NCBI RefSeq assembly: GCF_000686805.1
Contig: NZ_KK366017.1
Span: 1,161,183-1,225,182, forward strand
From: Bacillus sp. UNC41MFS5
GTDB lineage: Bacteria; Bacillota; Bacilli; Bacillales_B; DSM-18226
DNA length: 64,000 nucleotides
Direction of reading: 5' to 3'
The position numbers and the translations under genes were made by a program. This document shows positions 8,979 to 18,280 of this stretch, piece after piece; position 1 is the first letter of the stretch; the number at the start of each line of letters is the position of its first letter. Below the pieces are notes generated by a model. That model was not told where the DNA came from and did no database searches. It worked only from the letters and a program-made list of their open reading frames with translations.

Positions 8979-9999
8979 ACCTTTTGTACCCCAGCTTGTT
9001 TATATTGAGCCAAGCGCACTTGAGTACCAGCTGGGCAAAGAGTTAATTGCCAAATTTGAAAATATGGGAATTGAAATAAGGGAAACAACATCACATAATC
9101 AAATTCGAAATTTACCTGGTGATAATGATTTTCAAAAGTATCGGACTGCAAAATCGACACTGGTGGTAGGAGTTCGAAAAACATTAAAGTTTGATACATC
9201 CAAACCTTCTGCGGAATACGCAATTCCATTTGTAACTGGCTGTATGGGACATTGTCATTATTGCTACTTACAGACAACAATGGGAAGTAAACCTTATATT
9301 CGTACTTATGTGAACCTGGAAGATATTTTCGAGGCTGCTGATAATTATATGAAAGAACGTGCGCCTGAACCAACTAGGTTTGAAGCCTCATGTACATCTG
9401 ATATTGTTGGTGTTGACCATCTAACCCATACCTTAAAAAAAGCAATTGAGTTCTTTGGACAATCGGAATATGGCAAACTTCGTTTTGTAACCAAATTCGC
9501 TCACGTGGACCATTTACTTGATGCGAAGCATAATGGGAAAACCCGTTTTCGCTTCAGTGTTAATGATGATTATATCATTAAGAATTTTGAACCGGGTACA
9601 TCGAGACTGCCAGAACGGATCGAGGCAGCAGGTAAGATTGCCGGTGCCGGGTTTCCATTAGGTTTTATTATTGCACCGATTTATCTCCACGAGGGCTGGA
9701 AAGAAGGGTATAAAGAAATGTTAGAAAAGCTTGAGGCGGAGTTGCCGGATTCAGCTAAAGAGGATTTAACCTTTGAAATGATTCAGCATCGGTTTACAAA
9801 ACCAGCGAAGCGTGTCATTCAAAAAAATTATCCGATGACAAAGCTAGAACTTGATGAGACAAAGCGGAAATGGAAATGGGGACGTTACGGAATCGGTAAA
9901 TTTGTCTATACAAATGAAGAACAAGAAGATATAAAGGATACACTAGGAAGATATATTAATACCTATTTTCCGCAAGCAAAAATTGAGTATTTCACATAG
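8971..9999 (+). CDS. splB: Spore photoproduct lyase SplB
   Basis: Radical-SAM enzyme that reverses the spore photoproduct (5-thyminyl-5,6-dihydrothymine) in UV-damaged spore DNA during germination. The [4Fe-4S] motif CMGHCHYC gives C91, C95 and C98; the H-donor cysteine is C141 in EASCTSD, with Y97 and Y99 beside the cluster, the same numbering I recall for the B. subtilis enzyme. The 342-residue length is normal. The ATG overlaps the end of splA and the operon ends at the hairpin at 10001. Confidence 0.97.
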   Translation: MVKPFVPQLVYIEPSALEYQLGKELIAKFENMGIEIRETTSHNQIRNLPGDNDFQKYRTAKSTLVVGVRKTLKFDTSKPSAEYAIPFVTGCMGHCHYCYLQTTMGSKPYIRTYVNLEDIFEAADNYMKERAPEPTRFEASCTSDIVGVDHLTHTLKKAIEFFGQSEYGKLRFVTKFAHVDHLLDAKHNGKTRFRFSVNDDYIIKNFEPGTSRLPERIEAAGKIAGAGFPLGFIIAPIYLHEGWKEGYKEMLEKLEAELPDSAKEDLTFEMIQHRFTKPAKRVIQKNYPMTKLELDETKRKWKWGRYGIGKFVYTNEEQEDIKDTLGRYINTYFPQAKIEYFT

Positions 10000-10000
10000 A

Positions 10001-10032
10001 AAAGAGGGATTGCCGAGCATCCCTCTTTATTT
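10001..10032. terminator. Terminator of splAB
   Basis: Perfect 10-bp stem AAAGAGGGAT/ATCCCTCTTT with an 8-base loop, followed by ATTTAT. It lies 12 bp from the end of the convergent MFS gene and may serve both. Confidence 0.85.
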
Positions 10033-10040
10033 ATGGATTT

Positions 10041-11645
10041 TTATGATTCAGTTGGATCAGGTCTAAACGATGAGATTGGTTGTTCACTGCCATCCTTTAG
10101 TTCGTTATCTTTTTTAATCCGGCCTTTACCAACGGCCATAGCCACTAAGACTCCGACTGCTATAAAGATAAGTCCTGTTAAGAAAACCGTAGAAAATGAA
10201 TCGGACCAGGCGATTTGAATGCCATGAATTACGCTATTTTGAATGTCTTCTGGCATTTTTAAAAGGCTCGGATTGAGCAGTAAACTAAATAATGAATCTG
10301 TTTTTTCAGAAAGAGCTGTTAATGCTTTATGTGCAATTGGATTTTCAGCATCATTAGCAACACTAACCATTTCACCTTTCAGTGTATGGTTCATGATTGA
10401 ATTTAAAATCGTAATTCCAATCGTACCACCTATTGATCGGAAGAAGGTGGAGGCGGATGTAACGGTTCCTAGCTGCGATTTTGGAAATTCATTTTGGATG
10501 GCAATCATTAATGTTGGCATAACTAAGCCCATTCCTAGACCAAGGACAACCATATATGCATAGGCAGTGTATTCGTTTGAATCGATGCCCATTGTACTCA
10601 TTAAATAGAATCCTAATGCACCAAGGAGCATACCTGCTGTTAGTACAGAGCGGAAGCTAAATCTAAGTAATAATTGCCCTCCAAGTATACTTGCCGCAAT
10701 CATAGCAATCATCATTGGAGTCATGGTTGAACCAGCTTGCGTTGGAGATACACCAAGAATTCCTTGCATGTACATCGGTACGAACATTATTGCTCCAAAC
10801 ATGCCAAGCCCCAGCAAAAATCCTAGCGCATTCATCGTTGCAAAAGTTCGATTTTTAAAAAATGAAAGATCCAAAATTGGTTCCACTGCTTTTCGCTCGA
10901 TTAATCCGAAAACGATAAGTAGCAAAATCGAACCTCCGAAAATAAGGAAAGAAGTAGTTGAGGCCCAATCAAATTTATCCCCGCCGAATGTTAAACCAAG
11001 TAATAATAAGACAATGGCAGGAATTAATGTGATAATTCCCCAATAATCAATATTCACTTTTCCTTTAACTGCGGTAGTTTCATGCTTTAATCCCATAAAG
11101 ATTAAAATTGCCGAAAGTAGTCCAAAAGGAACGTTAATCAGGAAAATCCAGTGCCAGCTAATACTATCAACAATAATTCCTCCTAAGAAAGGGCCGATGA
11201 CAGAACTTAACCCAAAGAGTCCGCCAAAAATTCCTTGCCATTTCGCACGTTGCTCAGCTGTAAAGATGTCCCCAATAATGGTTTGAGACAGAGGCATGAT
11301 CATCCCTCCGCCAATCCCTTGAAGCCCTCTATAGATCACTAGCTGTTCCATTGATGTGGCAGTTGCACACAATCCAGAACCAATAATAAAGATGATTGTT
11401 CCTAGTAAATAGAGGAATCTTCTCCCGTACAGGTCTGAAAGTTTACCAACAATCGGGACAACCGTAGTCGATGTAATCATATAGGCAGTTGTGACCCAAG
11501 CAAAAATGGTAAAGCCATTTAATTCTGAAATAATCGTCGGCATGGCAGTTCCAACGATTGTTTGTTCTAATGCACTGAAAAACATTCCGATAATTAAACC
11601 AGTGATAACTAATTTGGTATTAATCCGTTTATCTTCTATCGCCAT
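10041..11645 (-). CDS. MFS drug exporter, DHA2 (EmrB/QacA) family, 14 helices
   Basis: Proton-driven multidrug exporter of 534 residues. Motif A is visible as GKLSDLYGRR (about 66-75), motif C as GPFLGGIIVDSISW, and there are fourteen hydrophobic segments. ATG at 11645 with GGAGAAAATAAT upstream. The promoter carries a TetR-type operator (11706-11719) overlapping its -35, and the tetR gene lies upstream on the same strand, so expression should rise when the repressor binds its ligand. Substrate unknown; family members export dyes, quaternary ammonium compounds and antibiotics. Confidence 0.92.
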   Translation of the reverse strand: MAIEDKRINTKLVITGLIIGMFFSALEQTIVGTAMPTIISELNGFTIFAWVTTAYMITSTTVVPIVGKLSDLYGRRFLYLLGTIIFIIGSGLCATATSMEQLVIYRGLQGIGGGMIMPLSQTIIGDIFTAEQRAKWQGIFGGLFGLSSVIGPFLGGIIVDSISWHWIFLINVPFGLLSAILIFMGLKHETTAVKGKVNIDYWGIITLIPAIVLLLLGLTFGGDKFDWASTTSFLIFGGSILLLIVFGLIERKAVEPILDLSFFKNRTFATMNALGFLLGLGMFGAIMFVPMYMQGILGVSPTQAGSTMTPMMIAMIAASILGGQLLLRFSFRSVLTAGMLLGALGFYLMSTMGIDSNEYTAYAYMVVLGLGMGLVMPTLMIAIQNEFPKSQLGTVTSASTFFRSIGGTIGITILNSIMNHTLKGEMVSVANDAENPIAHKALTALSEKTDSLFSLLLNPSLLKMPEDIQNSVIHGIQIAWSDSFSTVFLTGLIFIAVGVLVAMAVGKGRIKKDNELKDGSEQPISSFRPDPTES

Positions 11646-11689
11646 ATTATTTTCTCCTATCTAAATGTTATTAAATAATTTCCGTCATA

Positions 11690-11720
11690 AAATATACAAT
11701 ATAACTGTCCGGTCAGTCAA
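11690..11720 (-). promoter_or_regulatory. Promoter with TetR operator of the MFS exporter gene
   Basis: On the minus strand TTGACT (+ strand 11715-11720) is the -35, with TATATT-like sequence about 17-18 bp downstream. The 14-bp site TGACTGACCGGACA (11706-11719) overlaps this -35 and matches the two sites before the RND gene (TGACYG, then GNCA at the end). A repressor bound here would block polymerase. Confidence 0.7.
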
Positions 11721-11758
11721 TATTTTTCGTAGAAAAGGATACGTACAAAAAATATCCT

Positions 11759-12619
11759 TTATAATTCAAATCCATAAAAATCAGCCATTTCCTTAGTGAG
11801 TGGTTCTAGTGTTTCTATTCCTTTAAAATTGGAAAGCATTCCTTTGATGACTGGAAGACGAGGACTTTGTTTGTTAATTTCCTCTTCAAGGACGTCTAAT
11901 GAGATTTCTAAAGCTTCTCTATTTTCCATCTGATCCATTTCATTTCTCATGTTTTTGATAACATTATTTACATTGGCTGGTTCGAAACATTGCTTTGAAT
12001 TTTTTATAATATTCCCCATCTTTTCCTCAGTTAAGAAGGGTTCCTCACTTGATATGTCTTTTACGATACTATCCATCCTTTTCATTAAATATTGGGATAG
12101 TTTCTCAATCTCAAATTCAGCAGGTTCAAGCATCATTAATCCCACATATGTTTGAAACAACCCTTCTAGAATCAAGGCTAAATCAATCGAAAAAGGCTCA
12201 ATCTTTTGACCATAAATAGATACTAATCCTTTGCGATGTAATAAATGAGAGTCAAACCGCTTTTTAAAGAAAAGTTTTTTGATTTCTTCATTCCTTGGGA
12301 TTGCCTGTTCTTTGGCGAGCATTATCATAAATTCTTTATGACCAATGAATGTTCTGAAAAATGCAGTGATTTGCTTGATGAATTTTTCTCGCGGGGATAA
12401 ATCTTGGTTTTCAAAAACTAACCTGCTTGATTCTATCGTAGCAAATATATATTCAAGTATTGAGAGTAATAAATCATCTTTTGACTTAAAATGTAAATAG
12501 AAAGCCCCTTTAGAAATATTACTTTCAGTAGCAATCTCTTGAATCGACGTCGATGAAAAACCTTTTTGAGCAAAAAGCTTCATCCCTGATTGAATAATTA
12601 GTTTCTCCTTTTCTGTCAA
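11759..12619 (-). CDS. TetR/AcrR-family transcriptional repressor of the efflux cluster
   Basis: DNA-binding repressor of 286 residues, longer than a usual TetR (about 200). Residues 1-50 hold the TetR helix-turn-helix (GFSSTSIQEIATESNISKG); the rest is a ligand domain with an extra C-terminal helical extension of about 90 residues. TTG start at 12619 with GGAGGG upstream. It sits between the MFS gene it precedes and the divergent RND gene. The three shared 14-bp operators on the two exporter promoters imply it controls both. The ligand is unknown. Confidence 0.92.
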   Translation of the reverse strand: MTEKEKLIIQSGMKLFAQKGFSSTSIQEIATESNISKGAFYLHFKSKDDLLLSILEYIFATIESSRLVFENQDLSPREKFIKQITAFFRTFIGHKEFMIMLAKEQAIPRNEEIKKLFFKKRFDSHLLHRKGLVSIYGQKIEPFSIDLALILEGLFQTYVGLMMLEPAEFEIEKLSQYLMKRMDSIVKDISSEEPFLTEEKMGNIIKNSKQCFEPANVNNVIKNMRNEMDQMENREALEISLDVLEEEINKQSPRLPVIKGMLSNFKGIETLEPLTKEMADFYGFEL

Positions 12620-12666
12620 AATAAACCCTCCATTACTAAATGTTTCTATGAAAAAACGTATAATTC

Positions 12667-12720
12667 TTGACTTATGACTGGTTGGTCATTATGATTAAGT
12701 TTGTTATGACCGCATAGTCA
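12667..12720 (+). promoter_or_regulatory. SigA promoter of the RND gene with two TetR operators
   Basis: -35 TTGACT (12667-12672) and -10 TATGAT (12690-12695) are separated by exactly 17 bp. Operator 1, TGACTGGTTGGTCA (12675-12688), fills the spacer; operator 2, TGACCGCATAGTCA (12707-12720), starts 32 bp later, three helical turns, just past the transcription start. Binding at both would occlude polymerase. Confidence 0.85.
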
Positions 12721-12772
12721 ATCCTATTCGAATCAAACAGAAATGTCAACATGGTATAAGAAGGAGAGAAAA

Positions 12773-15700
12773 ATGAAGAAAATCATTCAGTTTTCATTGA
12801 AGAACAAGTTTGCCGTATGGCTATTAACCATTATTATTACAATTGCTGGATTGTATTCAGGAATGAACATGAAACTAGAAACCATTCCAAATATTAATAC
12901 ACCACTTGTTTCAGTTTTGGCTGTGTATCCAGGGGCGACACCTGAGCAGGTAGCTGAGAAAGTTACGGAACCGATTGAAAAACGAGTCGAAAATTTAGAT
13001 GGAGTTTCGGTTGTTAGTTCCTCTTCTTTTCAAAACGCATCATCTATCCAAATAGAATATAATTTTGATAAGGACATGGAAAAGGCTCAAAATGAAGTAA
13101 AGGAAGCCTTGAGCAATCTTGAACTTCCTGAAGGGGTAGAGGAGCCAGAAGTCTCTCGATTGAGTTTTTCTGCCTTCCCAGTTATGTCATTAAGTATTAC
13201 AAATACTAAACAATCTTTGGCAGAATTAACTAAAACAGCTGAAGAAGATATCATTCCAGAACTTGAAGGTATTGAAGGAGTATCAACGGTTCAAATTTCA
13301 GGCCAACAGGTTGACGAAGTTCAATTGAAATTTAATCAGTCTAAATTAAAGCAATATGGCTTATCTGAAGATACAGTAAAGAATTTAATCAAAGCATCGG
13401 ATGTTACCATTCCATTAGGATTGTACACATTCAAAGATACACAAAAGTCCGTTGTCATTGATGGCAATGTTAGTACAATAAAAGACCTAAAAGCGATTAA
13501 AATTCCCGTTATCCCAACAGCAGGTGGCACTCAGCAAGGTGCAGCAGCCAGTCAACAAAACCAAGGACAACAGGCAGGTATAACTGCTGGCCAAGTCAGC
13601 CAATCGGCACAGGCTTCTACTGCAATCCCCAGTGTTGAACTAAAAGATATTGCCACCATTAAGGAAGTAGGGAAAGCAGAATCTATTTCACGAACAAATG
13701 GCAAAGAGTCCATCGGAGTACAGATTACAAGTGCACAGGACGCAAATACAGTGGATGTAGTAAACTCTGTCAAAGAAAAATTAGGTGATTTTGAAGATAA
13801 GATTGATGGGTTAAATGTTACTACAATTTTTGATCAGGGCAAACCTATTGAAGAATCGGTTGCAACCATGCTGAATAAAGCGATTTTCGGTGCAATATTT
13901 GCCATGATCATCATCTTGCTTTTCTTGAGAAATTTCCGTACTACAATCATTTCGGTTATTTCTATCCCATTATCCATCTTAATTGCGATATTACTTTTAA
14001 AACAAATGGATATTACTCTTAATATGATGACTCTTGGCGCAATGACTGTTGCAATTGGCCGTGTTATTGATGATTCGATTGTTGTCATTGAAAACATCTT
14101 TAGAAGGATGTCTCTTAAAAATGAAACTTTAAGTGGTAAGGATTTAATTGTTGCTGCCACGAGAGAAATGTTCATGCCGATTTTTTCATCCACGGTGGTA
14201 ACGATTGCTGTGTTCCTTCCATTAGGATTAGTTAAAGGTCCTGTAGGCGAGATGTTCCTACCGTTTGCATTAACCATTGTTTTTGCTTTATTAGCATCCC
14301 TTTTAGTAGCGATTACAATTGTCCCTATGATGGCACATTCTTTATTTAAAAAAGGGATTTCCACTAAACATGTTCATGTTGAAAATAAACCAGGTAAATT
14401 AGCTTTGGGATATAAAAAGGTTCTCAATTGGTCCTTAAATCATAAAATCATTACCTTCGGATTAGCTATTTTATTATTAGTTGGCAGCTTGTTCCTGGTA
14501 CCGGTGATTGGGGTAAGTTTCCTTCCATCTGATGAACAAAAAATGGTTGTGGCCACTTATAAACCAGCACCAGGAGAAACCTTGGATGAAGTTGAGCGGA
14601 TTGCAACTGAAGCAGAGGGATTTCTTGAGAACAGAGCCGGTGTAAAAACGATTCAGTTTTCCGTCGGCGGAGAAAATCCGATGAATCCAGGGCAAAGCAA
14701 TTCGGCCATGTTTTTTGTTGAATATGATAAAGACACCAAAAACTTTTCACAAGAAACTGAAAAAGTTATCAATGATTTGAACAAACGAAATGATAAAGGC
14801 GAATGGGCAAGTCAAGACTTTTCAGGAATGGGTTCATCGAATGCACTTTCTTTTAATGTGTATGGTGACAATATGGATGAGATTGAACCTGTTGTAAACA
14901 AGATTGAGAAAATCTTTAAAAGTCAGAACTCCCTTAAAAATGTGAAGACTAGTATTGCTGATACGTATGAAGAGTATACCCTAGTCGCTGATCAGAAAAA
15001 GTTAAGTCAATTAGGACTTACAGCAGCACAAGTAGGGATGGAACTTGCAGGTAATGGCCAGCGTCAAGTATTGACAACCATTGAAAATGATGGCAAAGAA
15101 ATGAATGTCTATTTAGAAGTTGAAAAAGATGATTATGAAAATATTAATGAATTAACGGATAAAACGATCCAATCCCCGATGGGTATGGCAGTCCCTATTA
15201 AGAATGTTACCGATATTAAGAAGGGGCATACATCTGATACGATTACTAGACGTGATGGGCGTATTTATGCGAGTGTAAGTGCTGAAATAACGACTAAAGA
15301 TGTCTCAAAAGTTTCAGCCGCGGTTCAAAAGAAGGTAGACAAACTAAAACTTCCTTCAACGGTTGATGTTTCGGTTGGCGGGGTATCAGAAGATATTGCA
15401 GAATCCTTTACACAGCTAGGGTTAGCCATGCTTGCAGCGATTGCTATTGTCTATTTAGTCCTCGTTATTACATTCGGCGGAGGCTTAGCACCGCTAGCCA
15501 TTCTGTTCTCATTACCTTTTACCATAATCGGAGGACTATTAGGTTTATTGATTTCTGGTGAAACGTTAAGTGTATCTGCAATGATCGGTGCCTTGATGTT
15601 AATTGGTATTGTTGTAACGAACGCGATTGTCCTTATTGACCGTGTCATTCATAAAGAGAATGATGGATTATCAACTAGGGAAGCGATCCTTGAAGCGGCA

Positions 15701-15931
15701 GGGACACGCCTCCGTCCTATTCTGATGACAGCCATTGCGACTATTGGTGCACTTATACCGTTAGCATTCGGAATGGAAGGAAGCGGACTAATTTCAAAAG
15801 GATTAGGTGTGACAGTTATTGGCGGATTGACAAGTTCAACGCTACTTACTTTAGTAATTGTACCGATTGTTTATGAAACACTAATGAAAAAGAAGCGAAA
15901 AGAGAGAAAGCAAGTAGAGGAATCATTATAA
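12773..15931 (+). CDS. RND-family efflux transporter, HAE1/SwrC-like
   Basis: Large inner-membrane proton antiporter of the AcrB/SwrC type, 1052 residues: helix 1 near residues 9-27, a large periplasm-type loop, six helices (about 360-540), a second loop, and six more helices (about 885-1045). Acidic residues of the proton relay appear in AIGRVIDDSIVVIENI. B. subtilis SwrC (YerP) has similar size and exports surfactin. ATG at 12773 has AAGGAGAG at 12761-12768; an ATG at 12743 is in frame without one. The first loop carries a Gln/Ala-rich low-complexity insert (near residues 240-285). No adaptor gene sits beside it. Confidence 0.93.
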   Translation: MKKIIQFSLKNKFAVWLLTIIITIAGLYSGMNMKLETIPNINTPLVSVLAVYPGATPEQVAEKVTEPIEKRVENLDGVSVVSSSSFQNASSIQIEYNFDKDMEKAQNEVKEALSNLELPEGVEEPEVSRLSFSAFPVMSLSITNTKQSLAELTKTAEEDIIPELEGIEGVSTVQISGQQVDEVQLKFNQSKLKQYGLSEDTVKNLIKASDVTIPLGLYTFKDTQKSVVIDGNVSTIKDLKAIKIPVIPTAGGTQQGAAASQQNQGQQAGITAGQVSQSAQASTAIPSVELKDIATIKEVGKAESISRTNGKESIGVQITSAQDANTVDVVNSVKEKLGDFEDKIDGLNVTTIFDQGKPIEESVATMLNKAIFGAIFAMIIILLFLRNFRTTIISVISIPLSILIAILLLKQMDITLNMMTLGAMTVAIGRVIDDSIVVIENIFRRMSLKNETLSGKDLIVAATREMFMPIFSSTVVTIAVFLPLGLVKGPVGEMFLPFALTIVFALLASLLVAITIVPMMAHSLFKKGISTKHVHVENKPGKLALGYKKVLNWSLNHKIITFGLAILLLVGSLFLVPVIGVSFLPSDEQKMVVATYKPAPGETLDEVERIATEAEGFLENRAGVKTIQFSVGGENPMNPGQSNSAMFFVEYDKDTKNFSQETEKVINDLNKRNDKGEWASQDFSGMGSSNALSFNVYGDNMDEIEPVVNKIEKIFKSQNSLKNVKTSIADTYEEYTLVADQKKLSQLGLTAAQVGMELAGNGQRQVLTTIENDGKEMNVYLEVEKDDYENINELTDKTIQSPMGMAVPIKNVTDIKKGHTSDTITRRDGRIYASVSAEITTKDVSKVSAAVQKKVDKLKLPSTVDVSVGGVSEDIAESFTQLGLAMLAAIAIVYLVLVITFGGGLAPLAILFSLPFTIIGGLLGLLISGETLSVSAMIGALMLIGIVVTNAIVLIDRVIHKENDGLSTREAILEAAGTRLRPILMTAIATIGALIPLAFGMEGSGLISKGLGVTVIGGLTSSTLLTLVIVPIVYETLMKKKRKERKQVEESL

Positions 15932-15944
15932 TGGTACGAAAATG

Positions 15945-16001
15945 AATAGCAGCTGATTCTTTTGTTTTGTTAACAGAAGAGTCAGTTGCTATTATTTTTT
16001 A
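15945..16001 (+). terminator. Terminator of the RND gene
   Basis: AATAGCAGCTGATTCTT pairs with AGAGTCAGTTGCTATT through a long stem with few mismatches, followed by ATTTTTTA. Confidence 0.8.
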
Positions 16002-16009
16002 TAGGAGCC

Positions 16010-16037
16010 TTGACATTTTAAAAAAAGAGTGTATAGT
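16010..16037 (+). promoter_or_regulatory. SigA promoter of the LtaS-type gene
   Basis: TTGACA (16010-16015) and TATAGT (16032-16037) with a 16-bp spacer. This leaves a leader of roughly 155 nt before the start codon; no known riboswitch pattern was recognised in it. Confidence 0.7.
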
Positions 16038-16198
16038 AATGTTCTTGTGCTGGTCATTTTGTTTTTTTATTAAATGTTCATGGATTGTTCATATTTAGCT
16101 GTTAGGATAGATGTTAGACTATTGAGGGCAGTAGTTCCTCATTAATATAAAAATAATAACTGAAAGTATATAATCATAGATTACAAGGTAGGTGCTAT

Positions 16199-18148
16199 AT
16201 GATTAACTTATTGCAAAGAGGTCAAAGTATTTTTAATAAATATGTTGGCTTTTTCTTTTTGACAGTATTTTTCTTATGGATAAAAACATATATCGTTCAA
16301 TTAACGCAATTTGACTTAGGAATCGAAAATTCTCTTCAGAAGTTTCTATTATTTATCAATCCGCTCGGATCTGCTTTACTTTTCTTGGGCGTAGCTTTCT
16401 TTTTAAAAGGTAGAAAAAAGTATATAGGGCTAATTGTAATAGATTTTCTTTTATCGTTTCTTTTATATGCAAATGTTTTATTTTACCGATTCTTTAGTGA
16501 TTTTATTACCTTACCAACCTTAACGCAGACACAAAACTTTGGCGATGTAAGCGGCAGTGTCACTTCCTTATTGAAGCCGTACGATTTATTATTCTTTCTT
16601 GATGTCATTGTTTTAATTGGTTTACTTGTTTTCCGTTTTGTGAAAATAGAAGTGAAGGATATGAATCGCGGGAAAGTTGCAGCTTTATTTTCAATGGCAC
16701 TTGCGATTTCAAGCGCGAACTTAGCCTTAGCTGAAACGGACCGTCCTCAATTACTAACAAGAGGATTTGACCGAAACTATATTGTTAAATATTTAGGGAT
16801 GTACAATTATACCATTTATGATGCCTTTCAAAGTACGAAAGCATCCGCTCAACGGGTTATGGCCAGCAGCGATGATACTACTGAAGTTGTAAACTATACA
16901 AAGTCTAATTATGCAGAGCCAAATCCAGCTTACTTTGGTGCTGGAAAAGGAATGAATGTAATCTATTTACATCTTGAATCAACGCAAAATTTCTTAATTA
17001 ATTATAAGTTGCACGGGGAAGAAGTCACTCCATTTTTAAATTCTTTAACGAAGGATCAAAATACCCTTTACTTTGATAACTTCTTCCATCAAACAGGACA
17101 AGGTAAAACTTCGGATGCTGAATTCATGTTAGAGAATTCATTATACGGATTATCACAAGGTTCAGCCTATACTACAAAAGGACTGAACACCTATGAGGCT
17201 GCTCCTGCCATTTTAGGACAGCAAGGCTACACTTCAGCAGTATTCCACGGAAATTCAGGTAGCTTCTGGAATCGTAATGAAATTTATAAATCATTTGGCT
17301 ACAACAAGTTCTTTGATTCAAATTATTATCAAATCAATTCTAAAGACCTAGCTGAATACGGGCTGATGGATAAGCCATTCTATGAACAATCGATTCCACT
17401 TCTGGAATCTTTACCAGAGCCATTCTATACAAAATTTATTACCGTATCGAATCATTATCCGTATCCAATCAATGAGGAAGACGCAACGATTGCACCAGGT
17501 ACAACGGGTGATAAATCGGTCGATGGATATTTTCAAACGGCACGATATGCGGACGAAGCATTAAAGCAATTCTTTGATTACCTTAAAAAATCAGGTTTAT
17601 ATGATCGTTCGATCATTGTAATGTACGGGGATCATTATGGTATTTCTGAAAATCATAATAAAGCAATGGCACAGGTGATGGGAAAAGAAATAACTCCATT
17701 TGAAAGTACTGGATTACAGCGCGTGCCATTATTTATTCGTGTCCCTGGAATGGAAGGTGGGGTAAACCACGAATATGGTGGTCAAATCGATCTTCTTCCA
17801 ACGCTGCTTCACTTACTCGGAACAGATACAAAAGAGTATGTCCAATTTGGAACGGACCTATTATCAAAACAGCATGATGATTTAGTGCCTTTCAGAAATG
17901 GAGATTATGTAAGTTCAACCATCACTTCCATTGATGGTAAATTCTATGACTCCAAAACGGGTATGAAATTAGATGAAGCAAAAGAGGAAGAAGCCAAAAA
18001 AGATCAAAAGATCGTTGAGTATAAATTAAAGCTTTCAGATAAGGTCGTTAATGGAGATTTATTACGTTTCTACAAACCTGCAAACTTTACTCCAGTTGAC
18101 CGATCGCAATATAACTATAATAAAGATGAAAATGTCGTTTCTAAATAG
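16199..18148 (+). CDS. LTA synthase family protein (LtaS/YfnI type)
   Basis: Polyglycerolphosphate lipoteichoic acid synthase-type enzyme that moves glycerol phosphate from phosphatidylglycerol onto the growing LTA chain outside the membrane. Five N-terminal helices (to about residue 178) are followed by a sulfatase-fold extracellular domain. The nucleophile is T304 in TGQGKTSDAEF; E260 in HLEST and the later DHYG are metal ligands. LALAE at 175-179 resembles the site where LtaS is cleaved by signal peptidase. 649 residues, typical. Bacilli carry several paralogues (LtaS, YfnI, YqgS), and I cannot say which this is. Monocistronic. Confidence 0.94.
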   Translation: MINLLQRGQSIFNKYVGFFFLTVFFLWIKTYIVQLTQFDLGIENSLQKFLLFINPLGSALLFLGVAFFLKGRKKYIGLIVIDFLLSFLLYANVLFYRFFSDFITLPTLTQTQNFGDVSGSVTSLLKPYDLLFFLDVIVLIGLLVFRFVKIEVKDMNRGKVAALFSMALAISSANLALAETDRPQLLTRGFDRNYIVKYLGMYNYTIYDAFQSTKASAQRVMASSDDTTEVVNYTKSNYAEPNPAYFGAGKGMNVIYLHLESTQNFLINYKLHGEEVTPFLNSLTKDQNTLYFDNFFHQTGQGKTSDAEFMLENSLYGLSQGSAYTTKGLNTYEAAPAILGQQGYTSAVFHGNSGSFWNRNEIYKSFGYNKFFDSNYYQINSKDLAEYGLMDKPFYEQSIPLLESLPEPFYTKFITVSNHYPYPINEEDATIAPGTTGDKSVDGYFQTARYADEALKQFFDYLKKSGLYDRSIIVMYGDHYGISENHNKAMAQVMGKEITPFESTGLQRVPLFIRVPGMEGGVNHEYGGQIDLLPTLLHLLGTDTKEYVQFGTDLLSKQHDDLVPFRNGDYVSSTITSIDGKFYDSKTGMKLDEAKEEEAKKDQKIVEYKLKLSDKVVNGDLLRFYKPANFTPVDRSQYNYNKDENVVSK

Positions 18149-18156
18149 TAAACAGT

Positions 18157-18192
18157 AAACTGCCTGAGGAAATTCTCAGGCAGTTTTTTTTC
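18157..18192 (+). terminator. Terminator of the LtaS-type gene
   Basis: Perfect 12-bp stem AAACTGCCTGAG/CTCAGGCAGTTT with loop GAAATT and eight T. Confidence 0.93.
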
Positions 18193-18280
18193 ACTCATTT
18201 GTACAAACACATGCCCTTTGCATCATTATTTTCAAAAAGTGAAAAGATATAGGCAGTAGGAAGTCTGGATAGGGGGGATT

